64,000 bases of DNA from Alteraurantiacibacter aquimixticola. GTDB taxonomy: Bacteria > Pseudomonadota > Alphaproteobacteria > Sphingomonadales > Sphingomonadaceae. The translations under genes were made by a program, and so were the position numbers. The notes beneath the pieces were generated by a model that saw only the letters and a program-made list of their open reading frames with translations, was not told where the DNA came from and did not search any database. The stretch lies in contig NZ_SSHH01000002.1 of NCBI RefSeq assembly GCF_004965515.1, positions 144,840-208,839 of the forward strand, read 5' to 3'. Shown here piece after piece: positions 44,323-52,142 of the stretch (positions within the stretch are counted from its first letter, which is position 1; the number at the start of each line of letters is the position of its first letter).

Positions 44323-44354
44323 CCCAGCTATTTTTATCCACGAAGGTGACAGAT

Positions 44355-44440
44355 GTGACAGCGAGTCACTCTGGCTTCCCTGCGATCAATGGGCCGGAAT
44401 GTCGAATGTTTCCCTTGAGAAAGTGCCGGGTGACACTTTC
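44355..44440. promoter_or_regulatory. Two inverted repeats in the glyS-ppdK gap
   Basis: GTGAC-N5-GTCAC (44355-44369) and GAAAGTG-N8-CACTTTC (44419-44440) lie upstream of ppdK and downstream of glyS. The first, 33 bp from the ppdK start, could be an operator; the second lies close to the glyS stop and may be an RNA hairpin, but it has no U-tract. Confidence 0.35.
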
Positions 44441-44457
44441 CCATTTGAAACCTGCTT

Positions 44458-46839
44458 TCAGCCCTCGATTTTCGAGAAGTCCGCCACATTGTGCACCGCA
44501 ACACGGAACTGCGCAAGCAGGTCCAGGCGATGTCCACGCTTGGCCGCGTCCTCGTCGTTCACCGTCACCTCGTCGAAAAAGGCATCGATCGGCGCGCGCA
44601 GGCTGGCGAGCGCGGACATGGCGGCGGCAAAGTCCTCTTGCGCAATCGCTTCTGCCGCACGCGGCTGCGCTTCGGCGAGAGCATCGATCAGCGCCTTTTC
44701 GGCAGGTTCGGGCGTATAGGGAAGCTCGTGCTTGTGGCGCATCGCCATCTTCTCGGCGACGACATCCTTCAGCAGCGGATCGTCAACCTCGGCCAGCGGG
44801 TCTTCCTCGCCAGTCTGCGCAATTTCGCCTTCGAAGCCCAGCCACTCCTCCTTCTTGAGGATATTGGCGGCGCGCTTGTACCCGGCGAGGAGGTTTTCGC
44901 CGTCCTCGGTTTCGACGAAGGCCTGCAGCGCGTGAACGCGGGCGAGCAGGCGGACGAGATCATCCTCCCCGCCAAGCGCGAAGACCGCGTCGATCAGGTC
45001 GTGGCGGACGCCTGCTTCGCGTTGCTGGACCTTGAGGCGGTCGCCAAGGAAACTGTCGAGCTTCTTCGCATTCAATAGACCCGCTTCGATTAACTCCCGC
45101 TGCTTCGCATCCTTCGCCGCGACCGCAGCTTCAGCGAGGCTCGGGCGAATCCTTTCTGCAAAGTCTCGTGATTGAATTGCCCAGAAGTCCTCTTCGAACG
45201 GGATTGCTTCTTGCCAAGCGACATTCTGGATCTGGATAGCCATCGCAATCTGGAAAGGCTCGGAAATGCCGAAGCGCATCTCGTTTTCAATAATCGTACG
45301 CAGAATACCCAACATGGCTCGCCTAAGCGCAAAGGGATCCTTCGACCCAGTTGGATGTTCGCCAATAATGAAAAACCCGACCAACGTATCCAACTTGTCC
45401 GCCAGCGACACCGCCACCGTCACCGGCGCGGTCGGCACGTCGTCGCCCTGCCCCACAGGCTTGTAGTGATCGCGGATCGCGTTGGCGACGGCATCGGGGA
45501 GGCCCTCGGCGCGGGCATAATAGCCGCCCATCAGGCCCTGCAGTTCGGGAAATTCGCCGACCATCTCGGTGACGAGGTCTGCCTTGCACAACCGCGCGGC
45601 CTGTTCGGCCTGGTCGGCGAGCTTCGCGACTTCCTCGTCATTCCCGCGCAGGCGGGAATCCAGTGCGGCCTGGTCGTCCGATCCCCCCTGGACCCCCGCC
45701 TGCGCGGGGGTGACGATTTTCTCTTCGACCAGCCAGCGCGCCAGCTTCGCCACGCGCTCCACCTTGTCGGCCACGGTGCCCAGCTTCTCGTGGAAGGTAA
45801 TCCGCTCCAGCTTCGTCGCATGGTCGGACAACTTGGTCTTGCGGTCGACGTCCCAGAAGAAGCGCGCATCGGACAGGCGCGCGGCGAGGACCTTGCGGTT
45901 GCCGTCCACCACCACGGCGGGGTCCACCGCCTCGATATTGGCGGTGCAGACGAAGGCGTCGGCTAGCGAGCCATCGGGCTTTTCGCAGACGAAATACTTC
46001 TGGTTCACGCGCGCGGTGAGCTGGATCACTTCAGGCGGAACGCCGAGGAAGTCCTCGTCGAACCGGCCGAGCAGCGGCACGGGCCATTCGGTAAGGCCGG
46101 CATTCTCGATGACCAGCCCTTCGTCCTCGACCAGCTTGAGGCCGGCAGCAGTCGCGGCTTCGGCAGCCTTGGCGCGGATCGTGTCCTGCCGTTCCTCATG
46201 GTCGACGATCACATGGGCGGCGCGCAGCTTGACCGCATAATCGTCCGCATTGCCGATGGTGATGTCGCCCGAATGGTGGAACCGATGGCCGAGCGTCACT
46301 GCGCCGGAGGTGACGCCATGCACCTCGCATTCGACCACATCGTCACCCAGCAGCGCGACAATTCCGGAGAGCGGACGCACCCAGCGCAGGCTCTCGGTGG
46401 TGACAGAGTCCGCGCCCCAGCGCATCGACTTGGGCCAGCTGAAATCGCGGATGATCGCGGGGATCGCCTCGGCCAGCAGGTCCCTGGTCGCGCGGCCGGG
46501 GATGTTCTTGACCGCGAAATAGGTCTCGCGGCCCTTCACGTCGCGCACTTCCAAATCGTCGCGCGTCACGCCGTTCTTGCGGCAGAAACCGTCGAGCGCC
46601 TGGTCGGGTGCACCCACCGGCGGGCCCTTGGCTTCTTCGGAGACCGGCTCTGTCGCTTCCGGCAAATCGCGCGCGATCAGCGCAAGGCGGCGCGGGGTGG
46701 ACCAGACGGTGAGCTCGCCAACGGCGACCCCAGCCGCCTCCATCTCGCGGCGGAAGAGCTTCTCCAGCTCCTCGCGCGCGCCTTTCTGCATGCGGGCGGG
46801 GATTTCTTCGGAGCGAAGTTCGAGGAGGAAATCAGACAT
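44458..46839 (-). CDS. glyS: Glycine--tRNA ligase beta subunit
   Basis: A 793-residue subunit of the tetrameric bacterial GlyRS, notably longer than the roughly 690 residues usual. It begins MSDFLLELRSEEIPARMQKGA and has the HD-like block (GSKDPFALRRAMLGILR) and anticodon-binding C-terminus (RLDLLAQFRVAVHNVADFSKIEG). Part of the extra length, residues about 375-402 (VTPAQAGVQ ... LDSRLRGND), is the translation of an 80-bp palindromic repeat inserted in frame. glyQ lies upstream; the 111-bp gap between them is filled by a second copy of that repeat. Confidence 0.96.
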   Translation of the reverse strand: MSDFLLELRSEEIPARMQKGAREELEKLFRREMEAAGVAVGELTVWSTPRRLALIARDLPEATEPVSEEAKGPPVGAPDQALDGFCRKNGVTRDDLEVRDVKGRETYFAVKNIPGRATRDLLAEAIPAIIRDFSWPKSMRWGADSVTTESLRWVRPLSGIVALLGDDVVECEVHGVTSGAVTLGHRFHHSGDITIGNADDYAVKLRAAHVIVDHEERQDTIRAKAAEAATAAGLKLVEDEGLVIENAGLTEWPVPLLGRFDEDFLGVPPEVIQLTARVNQKYFVCEKPDGSLADAFVCTANIEAVDPAVVVDGNRKVLAARLSDARFFWDVDRKTKLSDHATKLERITFHEKLGTVADKVERVAKLARWLVEEKIVTPAQAGVQGGSDDQAALDSRLRGNDEEVAKLADQAEQAARLCKADLVTEMVGEFPELQGLMGGYYARAEGLPDAVANAIRDHYKPVGQGDDVPTAPVTVAVSLADKLDTLVGFFIIGEHPTGSKDPFALRRAMLGILRTIIENEMRFGISEPFQIAMAIQIQNVAWQEAIPFEEDFWAIQSRDFAERIRPSLAEAAVAAKDAKQRELIEAGLLNAKKLDSFLGDRLKVQQREAGVRHDLIDAVFALGGEDDLVRLLARVHALQAFVETEDGENLLAGYKRAANILKKEEWLGFEGEIAQTGEEDPLAEVDDPLLKDVVAEKMAMRHKHELPYTPEPAEKALIDALAEAQPRAAEAIAQEDFAAAMSALASLRAPIDAFFDEVTVNDEDAAKRGHRLDLLAQFRVAVHNVADFSKIEG
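45636..45715. repeat. 80-bp inverted repeat inside glyS, in frame
   Basis: Two 28-bp arms, the left beginning CGTCATTCCCGCGCAGG and the right ending CGCGGGGGTGACG, face each other across a 24-bp spacer. Each arm is itself an imperfect palindrome around GCGCAGGC. The same architecture recurs at 46853-46931. Confidence 0.9.
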
Positions 46840-46852
46840 GCGACACCTCCCC

Positions 46853-46931
46853 CGTCATCCCCGCGCAGGCGGGGATCCAGAGCGGAGCCACCAGGGTCGG
46901 AAGCTGGATTCCCGCCTGCGCGGGAATGACG
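46853..46931. repeat. 79-bp inverted repeat between glyQ and glyS
   Basis: Arms of 28 bp (46853-46880, beginning CGTCATCCCCGCGCAGG, and 46904-46931, ending CGCGGGAATGACG) with a 23-bp spacer fill nearly the whole intergenic gap. This is the same element as in glyS. Comparable GTCATNCCCGCG repeats are familiar across proteobacterial genomes. Confidence 0.9.
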
Positions 46932-46950
46932 AACGGCGAATGGAAGTCGC

Positions 46951-47886
46951 TCATGCCGACCACTCCGGATATTTCTCGGCCCAGACGGGCGCTTCCTTCG
47001 CCATATGCGCCTCGCACGATCCGCGTGCGAGGTCGCGGACGCGGGCCATGTAGCTGGCGCGTTCCTGCACGGAAATCACGCCGCGTGCCTGCAGCAGGTT
47101 GAAGATGTGGCTGGCTTCCACCGCCTGCTCATAGGCGGCGATGGGCACTTCGGCTTCCAGCGAGCGCTGGCATTCGGCTTCGGCCTTGTTGAACAGGTCG
47201 AACAGCGCATCGGTATCGGCGACTTCGAAGTTCCACTTCGACATCTGCTTCTCGTTCTCGAGGAAGACGTCGCCATAGGATACGCGCCTTTCGCGTCCTA
47301 CCGCTTCGCTACTTGAGGACGTGCCCCCGTTGAAATTGAGGTCGTACACATTGTCGACGCCCTGGATATACATGGCGAGGCGTTCGAGGCCGTAAGTCAG
47401 TTCACCCGCGACCGGCTTGCAGTCGAAGCCGCCCATCTGCTGGAAATAGGTGAACTGGGTCACCTCCATCCCGTCGCACCAGACTTCCCAGCCAAGGCCC
47501 CATGCGCCCAGCGTGGGCGATTCCCAGTCATCCTCCACGAAGCGAATATCGTGCTTGAGCGGATCCACACCGATCACCTCAAGGCTCTTCAAATAGAGGT
47601 CCTGGATGTCCGGCGGGCTGGGCTTCAGGATCACCTGGTACTGGTAGTAATGCTGGAGCCGATTGGGGTTCTCGCCATAGCGGCCGTCGGTCGGGCGGCG
47701 GCAGGGCTGAACGAAAGCGGCGTTCCACGGCTCCGGACCCAGCGCGCGCAGGGTGGTGGCGGTGTGGAACGTGCCCGCCCCCATGCGCATGTCATAGGGT
47801 TGCAGGATCAGACAGCCCTGCGCACTCCAGAAATCGTGGAGGGCGAGGATCATGTCCTGGAAGCTCTTTTGCGGCTCGCGTGTCAT
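46951..47886 (-). CDS. glyQ: Glycine--tRNA ligase alpha subunit
   Basis: A 311-residue catalytic subunit with the class II core: [62 protein letters not shown] and [14 protein letters not shown]. The family sequence VYDLNFNG ... [20 protein letters not shown] is split by about 13 extra residues ([13 protein letters not shown]) encoded by a palindromic DNA element. The stop codon overlaps an ATG (ATGA) that opens a relic frame MSDFHSP running into the intergenic repeat. Confidence 0.96.
   Translation of the reverse strand: MTREPQKSFQDMILALHDFWSAQGCLILQPYDMRMGAGTFHTATTLRALGPEPWNAAFVQPCRRPTDGRYGENPNRLQHYYQYQVILKPSPPDIQDLYLKSLEVIGVDPLKHDIRFVEDDWESPTLGAWGLGWEVWCDGMEVTQFTYFQQMGGFDCKPVAGELTYGLERLAMYIQGVDNVYDLNFNGGTSSSSEAVGRERRVSYGDVFLENEKQMSKWNFEVADTDALFDLFNKAEAECQRSLEAEVPIAAYEQAVEASHIFNLLQARGVISVQERASYMARVRDLARGSCEAHMAKEAPVWAEKYPEWSA
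47279..47325. repeat. Palindromic insertion inside glyQ, in frame
   Basis: CGTCCT (47294-47299) and AGGACG (47316-47321) flank a 16-base loop; the whole roughly 45-bp block corresponds to residues about 188-203 that are absent from typical GlyQ. It is unrelated in sequence to the glyS repeat. No second copy is seen in this window. Confidence 0.55.
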
Positions 47887-47994
47887 GCTTTTCCCGTGAA
47901 ATTATGGTGCGCGCCATGGCGTAAGGCGCTTGGAGCGTCAATGCCGCGCATCAGCACATCGTGCTTCCATCACCTGCAATTGGTGTCACTACAA

Positions 47995-48072
47995 CCTGAC
48001 TTCGTGTCAGGTTATATTGACATGGTCAGCGAATCACGACATATAGTCAGGCATACCTGACATATGGTCAGG
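47995..48072 (+). promoter_or_regulatory. Three-operator promoter region of the membrane/HTH module
   Basis: Three 17-bp dyads of form CCTGAC-N5-GTCAGG occur at 47995-48011 (perfect), 48035-48051 (one degenerate arm, CACGAC) and 48056-48072 (perfect). Centres are 40 and 21 bp apart, close to whole helical turns. TTGACA at 48017-48022 is a -35; CATATA (17-bp spacer) or TATAGT (19-bp) is the -10 and overlaps the second dyad. The HTH protein of the same operon is the obvious candidate repressor. Confidence 0.7.
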
Positions 48073-48118
48073 ATCGCATGACGCAAAAAGGGCAGCTAGC
48101 CCGGTGGGATATCAAGAG

Positions 48119-48571
48119 ATGGCATACGAACCGAACACGCCGACGGAAGAAGACCGCTCCCGCGCTTACAGCCTGGTCTGGGCCGGATTTGCAGGGACCA
48201 TTGTCACGATCGGTGCGCGCCTCCTGGAAATTGAGAACATTGCCGTGTCGATCGCGTTCGGTCTTGCGATTGGCGGCTACCTCAACTCCGTCTTCCATCG
48301 TCGTAATGACGACTATTTCAACCAGCTATGCGCCTCCGGCCATCGCTTCGCCGCAACCTTCCTGTGCGTGTACCTCTTCGGCATGTTCATCGCCGAATTG
48401 TACGACGTCTCCTATTCGCTTGGCCGCGCGATAACCGATGGGGGCGAGAGCCAGCGCGAGGTCAGCGGGATCTTCGGCCATTTCAGCGATGGCCCACTCC
48501 TGGCGATGGTGGCGATGCTGACGTTCTATGTCGGCTACACCGTCGCTTACTTTCGGGGCGCGCAGTCATGA
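48119..48571 (+). CDS. Four-helix membrane protein of unknown function
   Basis: A 150-residue integral membrane protein with four predicted segments (SLVWAGFAGTIVTIGARLL, IAVSIAFGLAIGGYL, FAATFLCVYLFGMFIAEL, LLAMVAMLTFYVGYTVAYF). I do not recognise a named family. A GTG 15 bases upstream is an alternative start. It is the first gene of a tight three-gene operon (ATGA overlap with the HTH gene) behind a promoter with three operators. Small membrane proteins next to compact HTH regulators recur in bacteria, but the function here is unknown. Confidence 0.75.
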   Translation: MAYEPNTPTEEDRSRAYSLVWAGFAGTIVTIGARLLEIENIAVSIAFGLAIGGYLNSVFHRRNDDYFNQLCASGHRFAATFLCVYLFGMFIAELYDVSYSLGRAITDGGESQREVSGIFGHFSDGPLLAMVAMLTFYVGYTVAYFRGAQS

Positions 48572-48765
48572 AAAACCGCCTCAAGGTCCTGCGCGCTGAG
48601 CGCAACTGGAGCCAGGCGGAGCTGGCCATGCAGCTCGACGTCTCGCGCCAGGCCGTGAACGCGATCGAGACGGGCAAGCACGACCCTTCCCTGCCGCTCG
48701 CCTTCCGCATCGCCCGCCTGTTCAACATGTCCATCGAGGAGATTTTCGATGACCAATGCGAATGA
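48568..48765 (+). CDS. Compact XRE-family HTH transcriptional regulator
   Basis: A 65-residue protein that is almost entirely a Cro/C1-type helix-turn-helix: MKNRLKVLRAERNWSQAELAMQLDVSRQAVNAIETGKHDPSLPLAFRIARLF, closing NMSIEEIFDDQ. This YozG-like group typically represses its own operon. It overlaps the upstream membrane gene by four bases and the downstream one by 17, so the three products are made together. The repeated CCTGAC dyads upstream are its likely targets. Confidence 0.92.
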   Translation: MKNRLKVLRAERNWSQAELAMQLDVSRQAVNAIETGKHDPSLPLAFRIARLFNMSIEEIFDDQCE

Positions 48766-49414
48766 AAGCCTCCGTGCCGATGGACCTCTGGAAGAGGGGC
48801 CGGCCGGAATGCCCGCATGGCAGCGCTACACGCTCATCGTGCTGTGCTCGCTCGTCGCGATCTTCGCGCTGGCCTATATCGCAGGCGTCACGGCAGCAGG
48901 TATCGAGCACGGCATCCGGCCGCGCACTTTCGGCCTGATCGCCGCTGGCGTGGCGCTGGGCGGAGGCGCGGCATGGCTCGGCTGGAAGCTCTACGCAGGC
49001 CGCCCCATGGAACTGGTCGCGCCGCGTGTGCGCAAGAGCAACCAGGTGATCCTGATCAGCGGCGCAGTCGGCGGCGTGATCGGGCTGGTGCTGGCACTCT
49101 CCACCGTGTCGAGCGATCCATTCGCGCTCTTCACCAACAGTCCGGTGCCACCGGCAGCCGCAGCCTTCGGGATCTTCGCCTGGGTGGCCTGCGTCCCGCT
49201 CCTCAGCTGGATCTGGCTCCGCAATATCGACGAACATGAGGCGAAGGCCAATGCGGACGGCGCGATCGCTGCAATCTACGCCTACCTCCTCATCGCACCC
49301 TGCTGGTGGCTGGGATGGCGCGGCGGTTTCCTGCCGGAGCCGGAGACAATGATCACCTTTATTGTCGTGATGACCGTCTATTGCACCGTCTGGCTGTGGC
49401 GGAAGCAGGCCTGA
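48749..49414 (+). CDS. Six-helix membrane protein of unknown function
   Basis: A 221-residue protein with about six membrane segments (YTLIVLCSLVAIFALAYIAG, TFGLIAAGVALGGGAAWLGW, ILISGAVGGVIGLVLALS, AAAFGIFAWVACVPLLSWIW, YAYLLIAPCWWLGW, TFIVVMTVYCTVWLW). No recognised motif or family. It starts inside the HTH gene (17-nt overlap), so it is translationally linked. It could be a target or effector partner of the regulator; nothing in the sequence shows which. Confidence 0.75.
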   Translation: MTNANESLRADGPLEEGPAGMPAWQRYTLIVLCSLVAIFALAYIAGVTAAGIEHGIRPRTFGLIAAGVALGGGAAWLGWKLYAGRPMELVAPRVRKSNQVILISGAVGGVIGLVLALSTVSSDPFALFTNSPVPPAAAAFGIFAWVACVPLLSWIWLRNIDEHEAKANADGAIAAIYAYLLIAPCWWLGWRGGFLPEPETMITFIVVMTVYCTVWLWRKQA

Positions 49415-49455
49415 ATTCCTATTGTCACTTCAATTCGCGAAAGGATCGCCCCTAA

Positions 49456-50355
49456 ATGAACATCAAGACGAAACTGACCGCTTCCGTGACCGCCATCGGC
49501 CTTGCCCTGGCTGGTTGCGCCAGCACCGCCGGTGCCGAGACTACTGCGGCAGCGGCTCCCACCGGCCCCGCGCTGTGGCAGCTCTCTGACGAGGACACGA
49601 CCGTCTACCTCTTCGGCACCGTCCACGTCCTGCCCGCAAACGTCGACTGGTATGACGCACGGATCGAACGCGCCTTCACCGCATCGGACACGCTGGTGAC
49701 CGAAGTCGACCTGACCGACCAGGCAGGCATGGCGACGATCCTGGCAGAAAAAGCGATGTTTACCGATGGTAGCGCACTGCGCAGCCTGATGAGCGAGGAA
49801 AACCGCGCCGAATATGATGCACTGATGACCACGCTCGGCCTGCCCTCTGCCGCCTTCGATCCGTTCGAACCGTGGTTCGCCGCGCTCAACCTGGGCGTGC
49901 TGCCCCTGTTGCAGGCGGGCTATGACCCGACATCCGGCGTCGAAATGGCCCTGGAAGCGCGTGCTGGCGACAAGACGCGCGATGCGCTGGAATCGATCGA
50001 CCAGCAGATCGCGCTGTTCGACGACATGGACCTCGAATATCAGCTCACCTATCTCGACAGCACCGTCGAAAGTGCCGACGAACTGGTGCCGATGATCGAT
50101 TCCATGGTCGCCGAATGGCTGGAAGGCGATGCCGATACGCTGGCCGAGATGATGAACAGCGAGATGGACGATAGCTATCTCTACAACCGCCTGCTGATCG
50201 ACCGGAACAGCAATTGGGTGGAATGGATCGAACAGCGCATGGATGAACCGGGCACGGTCTTCATCGCCGTGGGCGCAGGCCACCTCGCCGGTGAAGGCAG
50301 CGTGCAGGACCAGCTGGAACAGCGCGGCCACGCGGTGACGCGCATTACCGAGTGA
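49456..50355 (+). CDS. TraB/GumN family lipoprotein (copy 1)
   Basis: A 299-residue exported lipoprotein; lipobox LAGC near residue 20 (MNIKTKLTASVTAIGLALAGC). The TraB/GumN fold is shown by ALWQLSDEDTTVYLFGTVHVLP with the GxxH motif, a central glutamate-rich segment (TLVTEVDLTDQ) and the second GxxH near the C-terminus (FIAVGAGHLAGEGSVQDQL). The family is related to Tiki proteases, but the bacterial function is unproven. It overlaps the next gene (GTGA), a tandem paralogue. Confidence 0.9.
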   Translation: MNIKTKLTASVTAIGLALAGCASTAGAETTAAAAPTGPALWQLSDEDTTVYLFGTVHVLPANVDWYDARIERAFTASDTLVTEVDLTDQAGMATILAEKAMFTDGSALRSLMSEENRAEYDALMTTLGLPSAAFDPFEPWFAALNLGVLPLLQAGYDPTSGVEMALEARAGDKTRDALESIDQQIALFDDMDLEYQLTYLDSTVESADELVPMIDSMVAEWLEGDADTLAEMMNSEMDDSYLYNRLLIDRNSNWVEWIEQRMDEPGTVFIAVGAGHLAGEGSVQDQLEQRGHAVTRITE

Positions 50356-51227
50356 TCCGCAATTTCATCATAACCTTTTTGGGCGCGCTGTGGCTGGCAG
50401 GCTGCAGCGCGCCCGATCCTTTGGCGGACCATGACTGGCCAGAGCCTGGGCCTGCTTTGTGGGAAGTCGAACAGCCCTCCACGGGCAACAAGGCGTGGCT
50501 GTTCGGGACCGTCCATGCCCTGCCCGATGGCGTCGAATGGCAGAGCGAGGCGGTGGAGCCTGCCTTTGCCGAAGCGCGGCTGCTGGTGGTCGAGATTGCC
50601 GGACTGGGCGATAGCGGTCGCGCCGCGGCGGAATTCAACGCACGCGCTTATTCGGACGCGCTGCCGCCGCTGCTAGAGCGCGTCCCTGCCGGGGATCGTG
50701 CGGCGCTTGCCGAGGCGCTTGACGATGCCGGGCTTGAACCGGCGAGCTTCGACCGCACCGAAAGTTGGGCAGTGGCGCTCACGCTCTCTTCCGCCCTGCG
50801 CTCGGGCGATCCCGCCAATGGCGTCGATCTCGCTCTGATGGGCCGGGGCAAGCCGCTGGTGGGGCTTGAGAGCTTTGCGTCGCAATATGCGATATTCGAC
50901 GAGCTGCCCGCCGCCGAACAGGCTGACCTGTTACTCGCCGTGGCGCGCGAGGCTCGCGAAGGCGATCCCGTCAACGGGCTCGAAGCCTGGCTCACCGGAG
51001 ACCTTGCGCGGCTGGAGCAACTGGGCAGAGCAGGCATGCTGGGCGACCCCGAGTTGCGCAAGGTGCTGCTCGATGATCGCAACCACGCCTGGGCCGCCGC
51101 CATCGCCCAAAGGCTGGAGGCGGGCGAAGCGCCCTTCGTCGCCGTCGGCGCGGCGCATATGCTGGGTGAGAGCGGCCTCCCCGCCCTCCTCGCCGATGCC
51201 GGCTACAATGTGCGCCGCATCCAGTAG
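50352..51227 (+). CDS. TraB/GumN family lipoprotein (copy 2)
   Basis: A 291-residue paralogue of the preceding gene, starting at a GTG overlapping its stop. Lipobox LAGC at about residue 18 (FLGALWLAGC). It keeps both GxxH motifs (WLFGTVHALPDGVEW and FVAVGAAHMLGESGLPALL) and the glutamate after the first strand (LLVVEIAGLGD). The low identity to copy 1 outside these motifs indicates an old duplication. The region after it has an imperfect CGCCTCC/GGAGGCG dyad and then rplY. Confidence 0.9.
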   Translation: MIRNFIITFLGALWLAGCSAPDPLADHDWPEPGPALWEVEQPSTGNKAWLFGTVHALPDGVEWQSEAVEPAFAEARLLVVEIAGLGDSGRAAAEFNARAYSDALPPLLERVPAGDRAALAEALDDAGLEPASFDRTESWAVALTLSSALRSGDPANGVDLALMGRGKPLVGLESFASQYAIFDELPAAEQADLLLAVAREAREGDPVNGLEAWLTGDLARLEQLGRAGMLGDPELRKVLLDDRNHAWAAAIAQRLEAGEAPFVAVGAAHMLGESGLPALLADAGYNVRRIQ

Positions 51228-51333
51228 TTGCATTGCGGCGCATTCCTGCTAAAGGCGCGCCTCCCCCGTTATGGTCATCCCTGGAGGCGTGGCGGGCGAA
51301 CCTGACTTAACAGCAATTCGAAAGGCTAGTGAC

Positions 51334-52011
51334 ATGAGCGACGCTCTGACCCTGCCGGCCGAGACGCGCGAACGGGCTGGCAAGGGAGCCTCCCGTGCAC
51401 TGCGTCGCGAAGGCCGCGTCCCCGCCGTGATCTATGGCGGCAAGGAAGAACCCACCCCCATCCATGTGGAGCAGAAGGAACTGGTGCGCCAGCTTGGCAG
51501 CGGCCACTTCATGAACTCCATCGTGATGATCGAGATCGACGGCAAGCAGACCCGCACCCTGCCCAAGGATGTGGCTTTCCACCCGGTTTCCGATCGTCCG
51601 CTGCATGTGGACTTCCTGCGCCTGTCCAAGGACGCGAAGATCGAAGTGGCCATCCCGGTCATCTTCGTGAACGAGGAAGAAAGCCCCGGTCTCAAGAAGG
51701 GCGGCGTGCTCAACGTCGTGCGTCACGAGCTGGAGCTGGTCTGCGAAGCGGACAAGATCCCGAGCGAGATCGCCATCGACGTCACCGGCCTGGAAGTGGG
51801 CGATTCGATCCACATCTCCGCCGTCTCCCTGCCCGCAGGCAGCGAGAGCGCGATCACCGATCGCGACTTCACCATCGCCACCGTTGTGGCTCCGTCCGCG
51901 CTCAAGCGTGCCGAATCCGAAGCCGCGGAAGGCGAGGAAGTGGCAGCTGACGAGGTCGAGGCTACCGCACAGTCCGGCGATGAGGGCGGTGAGGGAGAAG
52001 GCGGCGAATAA
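51334..52011 (+). CDS. rplY: 50S ribosomal protein L25/general stress protein Ctc
   Basis: A 225-residue Ctc-type L25 with the N-terminal 5S rRNA-binding domain ([27 protein letters not shown]) and the C-terminal TL5-like beta domain ([34 protein letters not shown]). The acidic C-terminal tail ([20 protein letters not shown]) is typical of alphaproteobacteria. Start ATG 51334. An intrinsic terminator follows, then pth, the usual neighbour. Confidence 0.96.
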   Translation: MSDALTLPAETRERAGKGASRALRREGRVPAVIYGGKEEPTPIHVEQKELVRQLGSGHFMNSIVMIEIDGKQTRTLPKDVAFHPVSDRPLHVDFLRLSKDAKIEVAIPVIFVNEEESPGLKKGGVLNVVRHELELVCEADKIPSEIAIDVTGLEVGDSIHISAVSLPAGSESAITDRDFTIATVVAPSALKRAESEAAEGEEVAADEVEATAQSGDEGGEGEGGE

Positions 52012-52056
52012 GCTGCCCGGCAGGCACGCCCTGCCCCTTCGATACCCGAACAAGCG

Positions 52057-52090
52057 GGGGCCGGCAGCAATGCCGGCCCCTTCTTTTTTT
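52057..52090 (+). terminator. Intrinsic terminator after rplY
   Basis: GGGGCCGGCA, loop GCAA, TGCCGGCCCC, then TTCTTTTTTT. A textbook rho-independent terminator between rplY and pth, so pth needs its own promoter or depends on read-through. Confidence 0.95.
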
Positions 52091-52142
52091 GCCGCCGCGC
52101 TGCTAGCGCCCGGCCTTCCACCCACCCGCAGCAGGACGAACA

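Noticed and set aside
41524-44349. 941-codon plus-strand open frame opposite ppdK
   Set aside because: It is a GC-bias shadow: composition is Arg/His/Ala/Leu-rich with no domain signature, while the minus strand encodes complete PPDK.
46832-47017. 61-codon frame MRGAYGEG... across the glyQ-glyS junction
   Set aside because: It is mostly the translation of the palindromic repeat (VIPAQAGIQ, WIPACAGMTG), a common false gene call.
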